Made by a program: the position numbers and the translations under genes
Shown: positions 42,005-43,125 of the stretch, piece by piece
How the letters are laid out: each line of letters starts with the position of its first letter
How positions within the stretch are numbered: the stretch's first letter is position 1
The notes under the pieces: generated by a model
The model's input: the letters and a program-made list of their open reading frames with translations, nothing else
The model's database searches: none
Told to the model about the DNA's origin: nothing
Source: Smithella sp. M82
GTDB taxonomy: Bacteria; Desulfobacterota; Syntrophia; Syntrophales; Smithellaceae
DNA: 43,125 bases
Assembly: GCA_001683985.1 (NCBI GenBank)
Contig: MAEO01000121.1
Location: 1 to 43,125 of the forward strand
Reading direction: 5' to 3'

Positions 42005-42631
42005 CTATAGTATCTCGGATAATCTTTTTACTTCATTTACGAAATACTCTTTAACTTCCTGCCAGTCACAGGCAGCTATCATATTGGGCATAGGTTCATT
42101 CTCAGCATCTTCAAAATAGCATACGCTTCGAAGAACATGATTTGTGTTAAATTGAACCCCCACGTATTTTATTGAAAGTTCCGGTATAAGCGCATCGATT
42201 GATTTAAATTCCCGGGCGATAAAAAACAGGTCAATGAAATCCTTTATGGATCCTCGTTGGAAAATTGCCACCATTTTCATCAGGGCGATATCATGTACAG
42301 AAGCCACATTGAGGCCATTCCACTCTATTAACGGATCCAATAACCTGTATGGATATTTAAAAAAACTTATACGTACGTCGTCAAGATTGCCGACAATAGT
42401 TCCCTTTCCCATCTCGTCAAGGCGAAGATTGCCTGCCATCCTCAGATGATCGACTATTGTCATTTCTTCTACTTCTGATTCAGTAAAGAAATCAAGGTCT
42501 ATCGAAGTTCGGTGACCCAGATGCAAGGCAAGAGCAGTACCACCTGCAAGATAATAAGTCCTTAGCCAGGGGCGGTTTTTGATCTTTTCTATTACCCTAT
42601 AGGTATCGGGGGAGATGGTTTCTGAAAACAA
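42005..42631 (-). CDS. AbiEii/AbiGii-like nucleotidyltransferase (second module)
   Basis: 208 aa. The DUF1814-type nucleotidyltransferase motif 'LAGGTALALHLGHRTSIDLDFF' (GG and D-x-D) sits near the N-terminus, and 'VHDIALMKMVAIFQRGSIKDFIDLFFI' corresponds to the conserved 'D..A.K..A...R...KD..D' block. The start is a TTG at 42631; its first 40 bases overlap the upstream partner. Relatives transfer nucleotides to tRNA or other acceptors and act as toxins. It is only distantly similar to the frameshifted toxin at 39745-40522. Confidence 0.8.
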   Translation of the reverse strand: MFSETISPDTYRVIEKIKNRPWLRTYYLAGGTALALHLGHRTSIDLDFFTESEVEEMTIVDHLRMAGNLRLDEMGKGTIVGNLDDVRISFFKYPYRLLDPLIEWNGLNVASVHDIALMKMVAIFQRGSIKDFIDLFFIAREFKSIDALIPELSIKYVGVQFNTNHVLRSVCYFEDAENEPMPNMIAACDWQEVKEYFVNEVKRLSEIL

Positions 42632-42912
42632 GACGTTTCTCTTTTCGAAATATCGAGTAATATTGTCCAGAGGTTCACCGTACGCGGAGAAAGCCTGCGA
42701 CTCGATTTTACAACACTTCTCATAGTTTCATCGCCAACAATTTTCCTCAAAAATCGGACGTCCTTCCACTGCCCGTACTCCAATACACGCTCGATTGTAT
42801 GCATCGGCCAATTAATAAGCTCATGACCTGTAAATGAAGTATCCCAGAAATAGACACGGAAACGGTCCGGCAGTAAGCTTTGAGATTTTATTTCTGATTT
42901 GGCATTAGTCAT
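42592..42912 (-). CDS. DUF6922-like small protein, putative antitoxin partner
   Basis: 106 aa. 'FRVYFWDTSFTGHELINWPMHTIERVLEYGQWKDVRFL' (whole block; key W, E, L, G residues) and 'VVKSSRRLSPRTVNLWTILLDI' match the small DUF6922-type proteins commonly encoded just before AbiEii-like toxins. No HTH is obvious. The last ~13 codons overlap the toxin gene in another frame, giving tight coupling. An antitoxin role is inferred from context only. Confidence 0.65.
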   Translation of the reverse strand: MTNAKSEIKSQSLLPDRFRVYFWDTSFTGHELINWPMHTIERVLEYGQWKDVRFLRKIVGDETMRSVVKSSRRLSPRTVNLWTILLDISKRETSCFQKPSPPIPIG

Positions 42913-42986
42913 GTTCCATTTTTATTAAATAAATGAACTATTGTCAATTGTTTTGAACTTCGAACCTCGGGGAAATTCTGGCGGGA

Positions 42987-43040
42987 AATTCTGGGGACAC
43001 GATACTGAATTCTACGAATTCAGGTCATGTCCCCAGAATT
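42987..43040. repeat. Nested perfect palindrome of the RAYT/REP 'GGGGACA' type
   Basis: Outer arms AATTCTGGGGACA (42987-42999) and TGTCCCCAGAATT (43028-43040) are exact inverses. Inner arms CTGAATTC (43005-43012) and GAATTCAG (43016-43023) are also exact. The CTGGGGACACGATACTGAATTC pattern is shared by many REP-associated IS200-like transposase ends (from memory). A partial extra AAATTCTGG lies at 42973-42981. No transposase is present. Confidence 0.8.
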
Positions 43041-43048
43041 CCGTCTTA

Positions 43049-43125
43049 ATGTAGGGCGCATTCCCCGAATGCGCCGCTTTACGGATTATTCAGGGAACAA
43101 TCCCTACACCTTTACTTTACGGATT
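43049..43125. repeat. Right-hand copy of the hairpin repeat array
   Basis: TGTAGGG, the GGCGCATTC/GAATGCGCC hairpin (43055-43075), then GGATTATTC-AGG-GAACAATCC (43083-43103) and CCCTACA, followed by the start of another ACTTTACGGATT unit cut by the window edge. Same units and order as 41196-41540. The second toxin module and gene fragments therefore lie between repeat copies. Confidence 0.9.

Overview
The window looks like a chromosomal segment of an anaerobic Desulfobacterota (former Deltaproteobacteria), plausibly a Syntrophales/Syntrophaceae-like bacterium. This is an inference from three things: the gene order (a long arg-dap-folK-pgsA-tRNA-carD run beside miaB-DUF151-xerC-hslV-hslU), class III polyhydroxyalkanoate (PHA) genes, and AT-leaning DNA with many TTG and GTG starts. 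No rRNA, CRISPR array, prophage or intact transposase gene is visible.

Layout. (1) About 0.3-17.6 kb: an almost unbroken minus-strand block. Read in the direction of transcription it runs miaB, a DUF151 nuclease, xerC, hslV, hslU, argB, argD, argF, argG, argH, a small lipoprotein, dapA, dapB, folK, a YHS-like membrane protein, a transaldolase-like aldolase, pgsA, tRNA-Gly, tRNA-Cys, carD and a PIN-TRAM membrane protein. It joins arginine synthesis from N-acetylglutamate onward with the first two committed steps of lysine/diaminopimelate synthesis, protein quality control and chromosome resolution. (2) About 17.9-26.2 kb: mixed-strand housekeeping genes (a secreted 'ITGQAGV' protein, rsmA, tsaD, nadB, purB, a hemolysin III-like protein, an FG-GAP secreted protein, tRNA-Met). 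(3) About 26.3-28.8 kb: a TPR protein, a YheT-like hydrolase and an unusual Nudix protein. (4) About 28.8-36.2 kb: a PHA island. It holds the repressor phaR, two phasins, a phaE-phaC-GAF-phaJ operon, and a divergently transcribed second PHA-synthase-like gene. (5) About 36.2-39.7 kb: a phosphomannomutase/phosphoglucomutase gene, the stump of a WecA/MraY-type glycosyltransferase gene, and a Wzi-like outer-membrane barrel. This suggests an eroded surface-polysaccharide locus. (6) About 39.7 kb to the end: an accessory repeat island with two AbiE-type toxin-antitoxin modules (one toxin frameshifted), decayed gene pieces and several families of short palindromic repeats.

How the genes may work together. 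The PHA genes form a coherent storage module. PhaJ would supply (R)-3-hydroxyacyl-CoA from beta-oxidation intermediates, PhaC-PhaE would polymerise it, phasins would coat the granule, and PhaR would couple phasin expression to granule formation. A perfect TTGCATTGCAA palindrome directly upstream of the phasin promoter is a good operator candidate. The GAF protein inside the operon and the second synthase with an altered nucleophile box are the least conventional parts. No wholly new system can be claimed from sequence alone. The strongest leads are this two-synthase PHA island, the repeat-bounded AbiE island, and the Nudix protein with a long insertion in its catalytic box.
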